A DNA stretch of 64,000 nt. Source: Erythrocercus mccallii. Taxonomy: Eukaryota; Chordata; Aves; Passeriformes; Dicruridae. Below the pieces are notes generated by a model. The model ran no database searches, had not been told where the DNA came from, and saw only the letters and a program-made list of their open reading frames with translations. Location: positions 5,017 to 69,016 of the forward strand of contig VZRG01001582.1 in the NCBI GenBank assembly GCA_013397435.1, read 5' to 3'. Made by a program: the position numbers and the translations under genes. Below are positions 12,090 through 23,489 of the stretch, in pieces (the stretch's first letter is position 1; the number at the start of each line of letters is the position of its first letter).

Positions 12090-12606
12090 TGTTCTAGTTT
12101 TATGGTTACTGGACTGTTCTGTACCCCCTTGTTTTGTCTGAGTTCATGGTTTTGTCCTAAAAGTTGTTTTCTCCACCAAAGCTGTTAGTTATACAGACCC
12201 CAACCCTTTTTTCTGAAGGTTCTAAGTCAATCTTTCACTGAACCAATCTCTGTCAGAACCTGTTTTGGGGGTTCCCCTGATCCCCCTACGCATCATTCAT
12301 CCATATAATTTGTTTTCCTTCCATTGGTTTCCTATTAGTTCCCAAAGTATGAACCTCTCCCATGTTCTCCTCCCACACTCTCTCCCTACTGGTTGAAAGT
12401 CATTACTTGCCCCTTGAATCCCCCCGGTTTATAACCTGCTGTGCCCGGCACCTGGGGTCTGTCTGTCACTGGCGATTCGGGGAAATAAAAACTCCTGGAT
12501 CACACAGATAAGATCTCCCTCCTCGTTCCTTATCTCCAACCTGTGCTGAGCAAAGACATCTGAGCCATAGAGCTGAGTGCTCCAAGCCACGCTTCTTGTC
12601 GCTTAC
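12090..12606 (+). repeat. LTR (probably class I), solo or truncated
   Basis: A C/T-rich block within AT-rich DNA carries a TTTATAA box at 12428-12434 and AATAAA at 12484-12489, followed by about 115 bases resembling R-U5. It opens with TGTTCTAG. Directly after it, at 12608, is TGGGGGGTACATCC, which resembles a decayed proline-tRNA primer-binding site as used by gammaretrovirus-like ERVs. If so, this is a 5' LTR with only a few tens of bases of leader left. I could not find a matching duplication on both sides, so both ends are approximate. Confidence 0.55.
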
Positions 12607-12799
12607 TTGGGGGGTACATCCCACTCCAATTGTTCCACTGCGGCGGCTGAGCTAGCTCAAAGGTTCTGGCAGCAGCAATATGCATGAAAACAAGTTATTT
12701 GAAAATGCCTGTTGAGCCTTAATGTTTTTACATGAAGCATCATGGCTTCTGTTACCTTTCACCAACTCCAAGGAGTTCTAAGAGAACATACATGAAGTT
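12607..12799. other. Short spacer after the LTR
   Basis: The first ~65 bases (to about 12675) may be residual leader of the preceding ERV. The rest is AT-rich and unassigned. Confidence 0.3.
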
Positions 12800-13330
12800 T
12801 GTGATGAATGCTAGGAGACCATCTCTTTAGTGACTACAACTTTATTGGGAACAGTCTGGGAAGAGGGCCCATAGGGTGCGTGCACATCACCGCTGCTCCC
12901 AATACGGCATGGAGGAGGAGGATGTCAGCTCTGTCGTCTGGCATATCTGGGTGTTCCTTCCTCACAAGAGTCCCCAAGAAAACGCATGCCGGTTTCAGGT
13001 TCATGCTCCTCATGCCAATCCTGCCTAACTTTGGTTAGCGTGATGAAGGCAAGGGATCCTGACTAGAACTCTAATGTCTGATGTCCCCTCTGGTTGGAAC
13101 TGTTACTTCAGCTCCCTACTTGCATGGTGGCTCATGGCTTATTGTTTTGGCGGGGGGGAGGGGTTCTCCATTAGGCAAATTCCCTTTCTGCTAAGTCTCA
13201 TGGGAGTCTGACATTTGCATACTAGGTGACGTCATCCTCCTCTTCATGGTCTCGGGTGGTTGGCCCTCTTGGACAGGGGAGCAGTGGGGGCAATACCTGA
13301 TGGTAAGGGGATTTACACAACAACTCATTC
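12800..13330 (-). repeat. Possible LTR in minus orientation
   Basis: The block is richer in G+C than its surroundings and on the minus strand has AATAAA (12841-12846 read in reverse). About 370 bases upstream of that signal on the same strand there is a perfect cyclic-AMP response element TGACGTCA (13227-13234) beside an octamer ATTTGCAT (13213-13220). Enhancer, then poly(A) signal, is the order of an LTR. No TATA box and no target duplication were found, and the ends are estimates. A single-copy regulatory element is an alternative. Confidence 0.35.
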
Positions 13331-15398
13331 AACTAACAATTCATTATCCTCATTAACTTATAATACTGGAACTGTACATCAACTTTTTAACAATTTATTC
13401 TCTACAAAATTCTTTCAGACTCCTTGAAACTGGAGATGCAGGGAAGTTTTAGGGCCTCTGACAGACCAGTCTGTAGAGAGTGGATGGTTTCAAACGTGAG
13501 GTTGATACTCTCTGTTTTGGTTTGTTGGTGATTATTATCATTACTGTTATTGTTATTATCATTACTATTATTACTGCTGGTAAGCCAAGCAGAGTCAAAA
13601 GTTCTTGCAGTTCATTGGAAATCAAACAAAAATATCTTATGTTGATTTTAGTGCACAGAAACACAGGAGCAGTAACCATCAAACAACCTGAGAGTCCTAC
13701 TGCCATACTTGCCGCCTTTGGTTCAGTCTGTGACTGCTTGTTTCAATATAGTTTCAGTGAGGTTGATTTGAATACATCACAGTAAAATCACACAAAGATC
13801 AAGAGAAACACCACTGCCATGTGCTACTATATTCAGTTACCCAACATAAAAATGCAAAACAGTATGCGAGTAAGATATGAGAATAATTAGGTATTTAATA
13901 AATTAGATAAAATTTTAAAGATATTTTACAGTTGCAGATAGGCCATGTTATGAGAATATATTCTGGTGGACAGGTGAGAAGTGCCTCCAAGCATAGTCAC
14001 TCTTCAATGGAAGGAGAGAAATCAGTCTTTGACACTCTTACTTTTTGAAAATCAACCAGCAAATCCAAAGTATTCCTCATTGCTAATACTAAATTATTCA
14101 ACAAGAGCTGTATAGTGCTTTTCTGCTGTGGTTTCTTTACAGAGGCACCTGTAACCTGAACCTGTGGAGCCTCTTTGCTGTACATCTTTTGTCTGTTTGA
14201 ATCTCCTTTCTCTAGAATCCCCTTTCTCTATTTTTTTTCTTTGTTACATTTCCCCACAGGTCCAACATCCTTTAAAAGAAATTTCAATTTTCCTTTAATT
14301 CATACAGAAGAATTTATGCTGTATAGACAATTACTGTCAGAGTCATGACAGGGGTTTTAGTTCTGTGAACCTCTGTTCACACAATTTCATTTCTTGATCT
14401 GTCATGCTATAAATATTTTCCTTTTCTAAGCCCTTTTGGCAACAGGCATATTTATACTTTTTAGTATGTCAGCTGTATTTAAAACAAGAATCCATTAACA
14501 CTAATACAAAACTACCAAGCACACCATATTTTATGACTGTATTCTAACAACATAGTAATTTCTGCCATTACAGTTTGCATGTATAACATGACAGTTCAGT
14601 GAACTGTGAAATCTGGAAGGGAGAAACATGAAATGACTGCATGGTCATGTCCTAAGAAATAATAAAACATTACCATAAACAGGCAGTCAGAAACATGCTC
14701 AAACAAGGTAAGGAAAGTACCTACCACTTAGCTTGCATTCACAGTATTATATAGTATGCATTTTAATAACTACAAAATAGAAAAATTCCCCCAGAATTTC
14801 TGAGCATACCTGAAAAGTCATCTGTGAGAGAACACTAGGTAAAATGCCAAACATGAAGAAAAGAGATATCCCTCTCCTTCTATCTTTGTTCTCTGCCACA
14901 GCAAACATCCTGTATTTGATCCACAATTTGTAAAGCTCCTTTGACATCTTGGTAGTGAATACTAGCTGTGAACATCATGCCTGCACTCAAGACACAAATT
15001 AACACCCTCAAGATCAGGCAGCTGTGGGGACAACTCAAACAGTGTCATTACTTACCTGCAGAGCAGCCCTCTAAAAAAATATTTATTCGGCAGATAATGT
15101 GTGTAATCAAGTAATTTTAATTTTGCTTTCAATCTAACATTTCTAATACTACTTGCTATGTTAAACTTGAGCCTAAAACTGCCTCATTCAGTAAAGGATT
15201 TTTCAGTCACTCTGGCCATGCTTTGAACAAGGTCTCCAGGCTGAACAGATGCAGAACTTAATCTGGCTTCTCAGTAATGAATTCATTCATCTTATCCATA
15301 TGCAAGTCATGCATAAGTACCACAACTTTAAAGTAAGACCAAAACCAATCTCTTTAAATCAAGTGAATGTACACTAGACTTGAAATGAAGAATCTGGC
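13331..15398. other. AT-rich unassigned DNA
   Basis: Contains the trinucleotide-rich tract at 13530-13575. Minus-strand frames at 13997-14185 and 14747-14947 look mildly protein-like, but both are short, and the candidate splice borders around the second give no frame open across the whole segment. Nothing else recognised. Confidence 0.35.
13530..13575. repeat. Imperfect (ATT)n microsatellite
   Basis: Runs of ATT broken by ATC and ACT units, such as ATTATTATCATTACTG. Confidence 0.8.
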
Positions 15399-16178
15399 AC
15401 AGAATTCACACAGAATTACAGAATCACAGAATCACAGAATGACCAGGTTGGAAGAGACCTTCAAGATCATCGAGTCCAACCCATGCCCTACATCTCAACT
15501 AAACCATGGCACTGAGTGCCACATCCAGTCTTTTTTTAAACACATCCACGGATGGTGATTCCACCACCTCCCCAGGCAGATCATTCCAGATCTTTATTAC
15601 TCTCTCTGTGAAAAACTTCTTCCTAATATCCAACTTATATTTTCCTTGATGCAGCTTGAGACTGTGTCCTCTTGTTCTGTCAGTTGTTGCCTGGTGAAAG
15701 AGACCAACCCCCACCTGACTACAAACCACCCTTCAGGAAGTTGTAGAGAGCGATAACGTCACCTCTAAGTCTTCTTTTCTCCAGGCTGAACAACCCCAGC
15801 TCCCTCAGTCATTCTTCATAGGGCTTGTGTTCCAAGCCTCTCACCAGCCTTGTTGCTCTCCTTTGGACACGCTCAAGCATCTCAGCATCCTTCTTAAATT
15901 CAGGGGCCCAGAGCTGGACACAATACTCAAGGAGGGGTCTCACCAATGCTGTGTACAAGGGAAGAATGACCTCCCTGCTCCTGCTGGCCACACTGTTCCT
16001 GATACAGGCCAGGATGCCATTGGCCTTTTTGGCCACCTGGGCACACTGCTGGCTCATGTTCAGCCGGCTGCCAACTAGTACACCCAGGTCCTTTTCTGCC
16101 TGGGCACTGTCCAGCCACATTGTCCTCAACCTATAACGCTGCAAGGGGTTTTTGTGGCCAAAGGATTCACAAAAGATT
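15399..16178 (-). mobile_element. CR1 LINE, 5'-truncated
   Basis: Read on the minus strand, this contains the C-terminal part of CR1 ORF2 followed by a ~90-base 3' tail. The plus-strand left edge shows repeated ACAGAATC units, the reverse complement of the short tandem unit that ends avian CR1 elements, followed by CCAGGTTGGAAGAGACCT and CGAGTCCAACCC, the familiar complement of the CR1 3' region. The 5' end at about 16178 is where similarity to CR1 reverse transcriptase appears to stop; such 5' truncation is normal for CR1. No clear target duplication was seen, as usual for CR1. Confidence 0.93.
15499..16178 (-). pseudogene. CR1 ORF2 reverse transcriptase, C-terminal remnant
   Basis: Two open pieces cover the C-terminal end of CR1 ORF2, after the reverse-transcriptase catalytic core. 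The upstream piece (to 15809) includes AEKDLGVLV, VAKKANGILACIRNSVASR and YTALVRPLLEYCVQLWAP, hallmarks of the family. The downstream piece (15729-15499) includes SDGL-type residues as VGVGLF, LDIRKKFFTERV and the terminal VFKKRLDVALSAMV. Between them the frame is broken twice: a TGA just after the HKPYEE residues, plausibly a decayed CGA arginine codon, and a frame shift near 15730. The N-terminal endonuclease and the polymerase active site are absent, so the copy is dead. Confidence 0.93.
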
Positions 16179-19100
16179 TGCTGTGTTAGTGAATAAGCTG
16201 TGCACATTGCAGTTAGAAAAAATTTCTTTCGGTGTTGCCATCTAATTATTTTTCTCCCTTATAAAATTATATCAGTCATTGCTGTCCCCTGGGAAGAGGA
16301 ATGAGCAGCTGATATCCAGCAGCACCCTTTAAGGTGGGGCTCTTTGAGGAGGCCTGTAGTGCAGCCATAGGTGTGAGGACACCTGTCTGCTGGATGTTAA
16401 GGTGGCAAATGAGCCCTTTTCTGGGAGTCTCCCAAAAGTTGCCAGTATATTCTGGCAACATCCATTTAGCACAGTGCATTTCAACTGAGCAATCTGCCTT
16501 GTTGGTAACCTGGGTCTGATGTAAAACAGCCAGTAACACAAGGAGAATCTCTGCAACCAGCATGCTGAACTGCCATCAAGCCTATAGTTTTCCTGATTTT
16601 TATTGGTAGGGCAGAGAAATTTGAAGGAAAACTGTTGGAAATAAGTAGGAAAATGATGCCACTGTTGATAGTGTAATGATGGCACTACGCATTTTATATT
16701 TGGCCTTTCTACTGGGGTCATTTTGCTATTTCATGTGCCACAATGTGTTCTCTAAAGTCAAATCAATCAAGAGTGTGTTAGCAGGGTCTGTGGTATAAAT
16801 AGTCCTTCAATGCCATTCTGCTCTGCTCTAGAGATATAGCTGAATATACCTGTTTGAAATTAATCTTTTCTCTTTATTACTGTCAGTGGTTTAGAATGAA
16901 AATAACTTAAATTGAAAAATCAATTACATGAGTTCTAGATCATTACTTTGTACCTCTCATAGAGCCAAGTATGGGGCACTTGACTGTTTTGCCATATTGG
17001 GCTATCTATGAATATTCTTAAAAAAACATGTAAAAGCCTTGTGAAGAAAATTCAGATGCCTGAATGCCTTTGTTGCTGTAAATGCTAATGCACGAGACAA
17101 GAGCAGTGTTTTACTTTAAATGCAATTTTAAAGCGTTTTAACTTCTTGACCTCCTAAGAATTTCATTCTGCAAACTGGGGAATGTACTTTGAGGAAACAC
17201 TCTTGTCCAGTTTTTATTTCACAGACAAAGATATCTACTTGAAAAAATTCTGAATTGAGGTCACCAACAAGGCATTTGAAAAATTATGATTGTTTAGTTC
17301 ATTCCACATGTGCAAGTGTTGCTTTGCTAGATATTCCAAAATCCTCTAACATATTTCTCAGCAACACATTTTTTTCATTCAAGTGTAGTGCCTCACATAT
17401 TTAAACAACTTTGAATAAATACTGGAATGGGAGGTCATTGACATTCTGATGGGATACAGCAGTGTCTGTGCGTCTTTTGTTTGTCAGAAGTGACACTGTT
17501 GCCAGGAGACTGAGGGAAGATGTCAAAAAACAACAAACTGAAAGGACAGACTATCTGGACTATTCTGAAACCTGCCCCTTGCATGCTAACAAGTTTAGGC
17601 AGTTCCTTTCCTCATGACTTCAACAAGAACAAAATTGCATGCTAGTTTCACTTAGAGACAAGTTGGAAAGGATCCCATGAGGTATTGTTAAATTTCTGAC
17701 ACCAAAGAAAGAGCTAAGTTATCTCTGCTTCCAATAGCTTCTCTACACATTCTTTGGATGTAGCTAAATCACCCTCACAAGAGGGGTGTTGCTTGTTACA
17801 ATGTTGCTTGCCTTCTGAACAGACTGCTGTATACTGTTTTCTTAAAGCAGAATCTCTAGAAAGTGTAGCTGTAAGACCTTCTAAAATTGTGCAGATATTG
17901 ATGAGCTTACAGACTACAGTTTAGGTCCTGATGCTGTACCCTCACTTTAATGTGCAGGCACACCAGTTTCTCAAAGAGACAGTGGCATTAAAAAGGAAGT
18001 TACCCAAATTCAGATGAGAAATATGATAGAAATTTAACTGACAGCAGTGTAACTTAACTGCAAATTTCATACAGATACATGTGAAAGCACCTTTGGCTGA
18101 AAGAGAACCACTGGATTTCATTATCAAAGTGACACCCAGAACTCAGAGCCAGCCAGCTGTTTTTGTCATTGATGTTGGTGAATCACAGTATAACTCAGTG
18201 CTCCAGATGGCCTTCCTTGCAGCTGGCACTCACCAGGGCCACAGAGAGGATGTGCCTGCCAGTGCTGTCACATCCACTGTGGATGTGACTGTCTACACTG
18301 TGAATCCTCTTTCATTTTCTCTTTATCCACAACTCATTTCCTCCATGCTACCTCTCTCTACCTTCCTCTGCTGCTCGCTCACACACTCCCACAAAGAACT
18401 CCCTTGCAAGCCACTCAAATGAATTCCCCCTGCCCAGATCTTTACTGCAGACCTCACACATAAATCTGACCCAGCTCCACAGCCTGGTCCTCTCAGGGTC
18501 TGCAGCCACCACAAATCTCTTCTGTGCTGGCACAGCCACATTTTGCACTTTCTAGGTGTGAAGCATCCACATTCCTCCTTTGTCTTCCAGAAAAGGAGCT
18601 CCTAATAGCCAGTGCTGCTGCACTCTCCCTGCTGTGTGCTGAAGGCAGCAAAGGCAACCCATAGGTGCTTGTGCAGTGAGTTGGTTCTTGACAGGTTGCC
18701 TGCCCCTGAGGTCACCAGCCATCACAGAGGTGACTCACACCTCACTCCTGTGTGCCTGCATTGTAGGGCAGCCATTAGGCATAACCTAGGCATTTGTGCA
18801 CCTCTCACAAGCTAAGGGCTGAGGGAGTGTGTGGTGAGCACATTGTGCCAGCCCCAGGTTTCCCAGCCAATTGAATGCTCTTCTTCTGCAGCTTATGTAT
18901 GAGTTGTGAGGGATGGACAACATGCAGTGTTGTCAGTGTATCAAAACACTTTTCAGAAATAGACAACAGATGATACTAGATGATGCCCTCAAGATTACAG
19001 TGCTTGCTTGATGGGAAGGCATCTTTCTTGATCATAAGAAAGTTTGCTTTTTTTCCAACAAGAATCCACGTTTCTTCATCTTGTGTGGAGAAAATACAGT

Positions 19101-21622
19101 CTGAGATAGATACAAGATGCTTATCATAAAAATATTTAAGGGCACATGAAGTAGGGAAAAAACCCTAGAAAAGATGTTTTTACTCTCTATTTGCTATGGC
19201 TGGTAGAATAAAGCAAATCTACTTATTTGAATGAGAGAGGGAGAAAGAATCAGTTGTTTAAGGTGACATTTAAATATAGCACTAGCATTCAAGACGGTGA
19301 TTCATTAGTACATCTCTTATTCATCATAAGAATAAACAATCACAGCTTCAAAACAGACTGTCATCATAAATCTTCATCTAAGCCTAATTGAAAAAAGTAG
19401 AAATATTCATTCTGCTTACTGAGTTTTGTGTCAGACTGTAATTTAAAAAATAACAATTTTTGACATCCTACTATGTACTATTCAAGCCTTCTTACATAGT
19501 TTATTCAATATGAAACAATTACAGTCACAATGTGAAAAAAATCAGAGTGTTCACATTGGGGCCATTGACTGACATTTTAAATTATTTATTTAATATAAAA
19601 TTTGGTATTGCTAATATGTGAGACATTCAGAATAGATATGAAAGCTGGTAAAACATCATTAAAAGAATCCCTTTATTTCTCAGTCTTAACTGAATATATA
19701 ATTCAAAGAAGTGTGTGTGTAAAATATAGACTGGTATCGGGGTGCATTTGAACATACCCTCACAGTGATTCCTAGGCTATCATTAAACAATCATATTATC
19801 TAGAATATTAAGTCAGTTTCAAAATGAGTATTGTGTACACCCTTGTTGCTTGTGTGCAGTGGCTGTATAAAGCAAGGGACTTCACTTCTACTGCTGTCTC
19901 AATAAATTCAGTTTCTGCTTGCAGAATTTGAAGATTCCAGGCTGCTTAGAAGTTGTAATTCTTTTTGGTAAAAGACTTAAATATTAATGTATGACATGAC
20001 AAAAATTACATAAGATACTATGGAGAACTGCCATATCAACTGAAAACCATCTGAAAAAGAAATGAATGTGAAATCTAACTTACAAAATAGTGTAATTCCT
20101 GTCAGTGTAACTTCCTATAAAAGTTGGAGCAGAACTATGCACTGGGCATCTGGAGTTTAAGATCCTGTCTTTTACAGGCTCTGCTGTTATGATTGCTAGA
20201 TGGTTACTAGCACCTTGTAAATGTGAACATTTTCAGGAACTGTGATTGCATATGGCAAAATTTATTAGTATTGGAGGCCAAATTACAAAGACAACAGAGA
20301 AAAGAATAGCTTTCAAATTCAGAGTTTCAGATTGCTCTGAGGTCACAAAAATAAATAAACCATAGCCGAGCCATCACCATAAAGGAGTTTTTGTACCTCA
20401 TTTCTTGCAGCCACAGCTATATTTAGAAATTAAATATGGAAGGAAGACATTTTGTCAGTATGGAACTAAGGGGATGCCTGCATCATGGAAAGCAGCATGT
20501 CCTGGGCAAATGTGGCATAAACTAACTTCAGAAACAACTTGTACAGTCCCTTCAGATCAAGACTGTGCCAAAGCTCATGAACATTCTTCTGTGCTCTGTT
20601 GGCAGTCCATCAGACACTGAGCTGGCAGCTGGAACCCTGTGCTCTGTACTACTGTGCTTCAGAGTATCACTGAAAAGCCATCCACTGCCTTAAAGCATCT
20701 ACAACTGAAGACAAAAAACCTGGTTTTTATGCTAACATCATTCTGGCAATACTTTCAAAGCCAAAGGGTGTTATTACTATGCTCAACTTTTAGTACATTT
20801 ATTGTACAGTCAATTAATTACGACTCATTGCTAAAATGCTGTACAGTGTGAGATGGGCAGAATTTAACAGGAAACATATTTTATGTGGCTTCATATCTTA
20901 ATTATTTTATTTAACCCCTAACCATTTACAGAGTGATGTCAGTATGATAATATGAATGTAGTATACAGAACAGTAAATTACAGTTTCTTACATGCTCAGA
21001 AATGCACAAGACTGTGCACCATGAGAAGAATAGAGAAAGAAAAAAGGGGAAACAGTTCAGAATAAAAAGAAAACAGAACTTCTTAATTTAAGTGTACATT
21101 TTGAAAGAAAAGCTTGAAAGCTTATATTATGTTATATAGAAAAATGTAACCTGTGGAAAAAAGATAGGTAAATTTGCTGGCTGAAGTGCAAGGTAGTGTC
21201 AGATAACCTACTATAATGATTATTTTTCCCTGAATCCCCATGGATATATCTATTAAAAATACCTGATTTCTGGAAACAACAATTCAGCAGAAAATGAGAA
21301 ACCTAAGTTTTCATTTTGTTTAGGTCTGTTATGGATTTTTGCAGCCTTAAAATCCAAATAAAGAAGAAATTTTACATTGCATAAATGCATGTCTTTAAAC
21401 ATTGTGCTAGATGCTAAACCTGAGAAATTACTTCAGCAGTATGGAACAAGGCATAAGCTGCCTGGATGAGGACAGGAAAAGAGTGTGAATGTTCCACAGA
21501 TGCTGACTTTATAGCATTTTTCCACTACTGCTCAGAGGGTTATTAAAAAATTCTCTGCAGTTCACCTCTGTGTAGAAGAATTTTTAAGAGAACAGGGACA
21601 TGATGTGTTTGTAAATTAGAAT
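16179..21622. other. Unassigned DNA, mostly AT-rich
   Basis: No gene was recognised over 5.4 kb. A minus-strand ATG frame of 95 codons (16276-16563) has a hydrophobic, signal-peptide-like start but no known relative. The part at about 18100-18850 is richer in G+C and includes a perfect 11-bp-arm palindrome (18267-18289). A TATAAAG near 19866 followed by AATAAA near 19902 resembles LTR signals, but no borders could be found. Confidence 0.35.
18267..18289. repeat. Perfect inverted repeat, 11-bp arms
   Basis: GTCACATCCAC, one central T, then GTGGATGTGAC. The arms are exact reverse complements, so the DNA could form a tight cruciform or be a dyad binding site for a dimeric factor. Confidence 0.85.
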
Positions 21623-21987
21623 TGGGCAACCCAGCCTGGGTCTCAGCTGCAGGCCTGAGTGTGGGCCCAGATACAGGCCTGAAACAGGGCTTGGACATGG
21701 CCTGAAGTAGTAGATAAACCTGTTAGAAATTGCTTTTAGGTATGCAGAGAAAGATAGTAGCTCATTTGTGTAGTTGTTAAGTGTAAGCGTTAATTTGCTT
21801 GTTAGCTGCCTTAAGACTGAAAGTAAATTATGTTTATTTACATTCTTTTATTGCTGTATACCAATGAGGAGATGCTTGAAAATATAAACGATATTGTATA
21901 CTATATAAACTGCCATTTTAGAGAGAATAAAGGACTTACGTATGTCACCATATTGGTGTGAGTCCGTGTCTGGTATAACTCCCCACA
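21623..21987 (+). repeat. LTR, plus orientation
   Basis: TATATAA at 21902-21908 and AATAAA at 21926-21931 are followed by a U5-like end closing in CCCCACA. The proposed start TGGGC and the end pair as a short imperfect inverted repeat (TGGG/CCCCA). Five bases later TGGAGG resembles the start of a glutamine-tRNA primer-binding site, so this could be a 5' LTR whose interior has been lost. No matching target duplication was found, so the 5' boundary is tentative. Confidence 0.5.
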
Positions 21988-23148
21988 ATTTTGGAGGATT
22001 TCTCTCTTCACCTCTGCTTCTTACTAGTCTCTCATGATTTCCTCATTTTTTTTCCTTTCCTTTTTGATCCCTGTTGCTTTCAAAGCTCACAGTCTCTTTT
22101 TTCCCTGCATTCCAGTTTCTCTCCTCAAGCACTAACAGTTTCCAGACATCACCTGCACACTTTCCTGCAGATCTTGCTCAAGGCCTGGGCTGACACTGTC
22201 CCAAAACTGAGCCCTCTGCCATCATATTCCTTCACCACGCCTTCTTTACTTTTTTCATCTCTTTTGCATTTTGTCCTGTACTCTTCTCTCTGAGTTCTTG
22301 GACTGCACGCTCCATATCTAACATGATTCCTAATTGTTTCTGAAGAGCTGAGATATTAATGACCTTTCCTCTTCCTCTTTGTTGCCATTTCTGGATCATT
22401 GTGTCACGTACATTGACATAGAGGTGACCTTAGTCTTTCTCATACAGAGTATAATTTAGGCACTGGACATCTCAGTCTCTCCCTAGCTTGTCACCTCTGG
22501 ATTGGTAGCTTGCCCCCTCCTTAGAGCAGCAGCCTCAAAGCCATTTTTCTCCATTTGTTCACGTATCAAATGTACCCAGCCATTAACCTGTTTTCTAGAG
22601 TTAAGCTCTTCAGTTTCCTGGGCTTTTGTCTTTTCAGTTAGTCTGTTGAATTCATCTATGATTATGCCAGCCTTCAAGTCAATGATCAGTCCATCCCCTG
22701 GTCTGCACATTATCTCATCCTCTTATTTTAAAATAATGATGAGTGTTGGATCTCAATCCACCCTAAAAAAAGCTATTATTTAATTGCAGTTTTCATAATG
22801 TGCTATTTTAACCTGTCTTTTGTGGCAGTTCTCCAATCTAATAATCCTTTAATCTTTAAGATTTTTGGCTTCCTATTATATACCATCCATATACCATCTC
22901 TTTTCAGCCTATCCCTCCTTATTTTAGCTCTTAAGATGATCACTGGGTCTCCCCGTGCTTTTTGTTTCTCTGTCCTCAACTCCTGTTCATCTTAGCCATT
23001 GGAGGACCCATAGGAAGAGCCACTACCTTGCAGACCCATCTGGTTCTCTGCTCTTGCCCTTGCTGTGGAAATCCTTTCACCAGTGTAGATTCCTCTATGT
23101 CAGCTTCATTTTCTCCTCTGTCTCTTTATCTCCTCTTTCTGGATGATG
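21988..23148. other. Strand-asymmetric pyrimidine-rich block
   Basis: The plus strand is strongly enriched in C and T over more than 1 kb, with many CTTT, TCTCC and CCTT runs. The minus strand therefore reads purine-rich and holds fairly long open stretches. The best is an ATG-started frame of 75 codons at 22483-22710, rich in Glu, Lys and Gln, with interrupted open segments continuing towards 22060. No family could be named. It may be an old retroposed sequence or simply purine-biased DNA. Confidence 0.4.
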
Positions 23149-23154
23149 GGCAAG
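23149..23154. repeat. Target-site duplication GGCAAG (left)
   Basis: GGCAAG directly precedes the TG of the LTR at 23155 and recurs exactly at 23484-23489 after its last base. Confidence 0.7.
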
Positions 23155-23483
23155 TGTTGCCATGACTTTTTGAGATTTTCTAAGCTATAATATTAAAGTG
23201 CAGGACTTCACTTTCCCACACCATGTTCATGAAAACATGAGGGATGTTTTTGTAAATAATACCATTGTTTTGCATTCTTCTTGGTAGGAGGAGAATGCTG
23301 AGTGATGGTGTTTCTGACCTATGTGATTCAGAGGTGGTAACCCCACTCTCCAATCCATGGTCATGTTTCCTGCAGGTATATAATAGAATGTAATAAACAA
23401 GGCGAGGCCTTTGCTTGGCCCCTGCTCTGACAGAAAGTCCCAAGTGTCCTGTGGTCCTTCTAGCGTGGCGATATCTAGCGATA
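23155..23483 (+). repeat. Solo LTR with 6-bp TSD
   Basis: The 329-bp block has a CCAAT box at 23350-23354, TATATAA at 23377-23383 and AATAAA at 23392-23397, then a C/G-rich U5-like stretch. It begins with TGTTGCC and ends in GATA rather than the canonical CA, which one C-to-T change would explain. Exact GGCAAG duplications flank it (23149-23154 and 23484-23489). It is unrelated to the LTR at 21623 and has no interior, so it is best read as a solo LTR left by recombination between the two ends of a class II-like provirus. Confidence 0.7.
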
Positions 23484-23489
23484 GGCAAG
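23484..23489. repeat. Target-site duplication GGCAAG (right)
   Basis: Exact copy of 23149-23154. Confidence 0.7.

Noticed and set aside
13997..14270. Protein-like minus-strand frame resembling a terminal exon
   Set aside because: The frame has an in-frame TAG close upstream, no family is recognisable, and the open part is only 62 codons.
14810..15021. Possible exon bounded by CCCCACAG acceptor and CAG|GTATGC donor on the minus strand
   Set aside because: No reading frame stays open across the 212 bases, so it cannot be an intact coding exon.
16276..16563. 95-codon minus-strand ORF with signal-peptide-like start
   Set aside because: A longer frame overlaps it, no family match is recognised, and chance is likely at this length.
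17030..17520. Possible conserved non-coding element
   Set aside because: The impression rests only on a complex, non-repetitive look. Conservation cannot be judged from one sequence.
19740..19935. LTR-like TATA and AATAAA pair
   Set aside because: No TG...CA borders or matching duplication could be found, and the two signals are common in AT-rich DNA.
21623..23483. The two LTRs at 21623 and 23155 as ends of one provirus
   Set aside because: They share no sequence similarity, and the second has its own exact flanking duplication.
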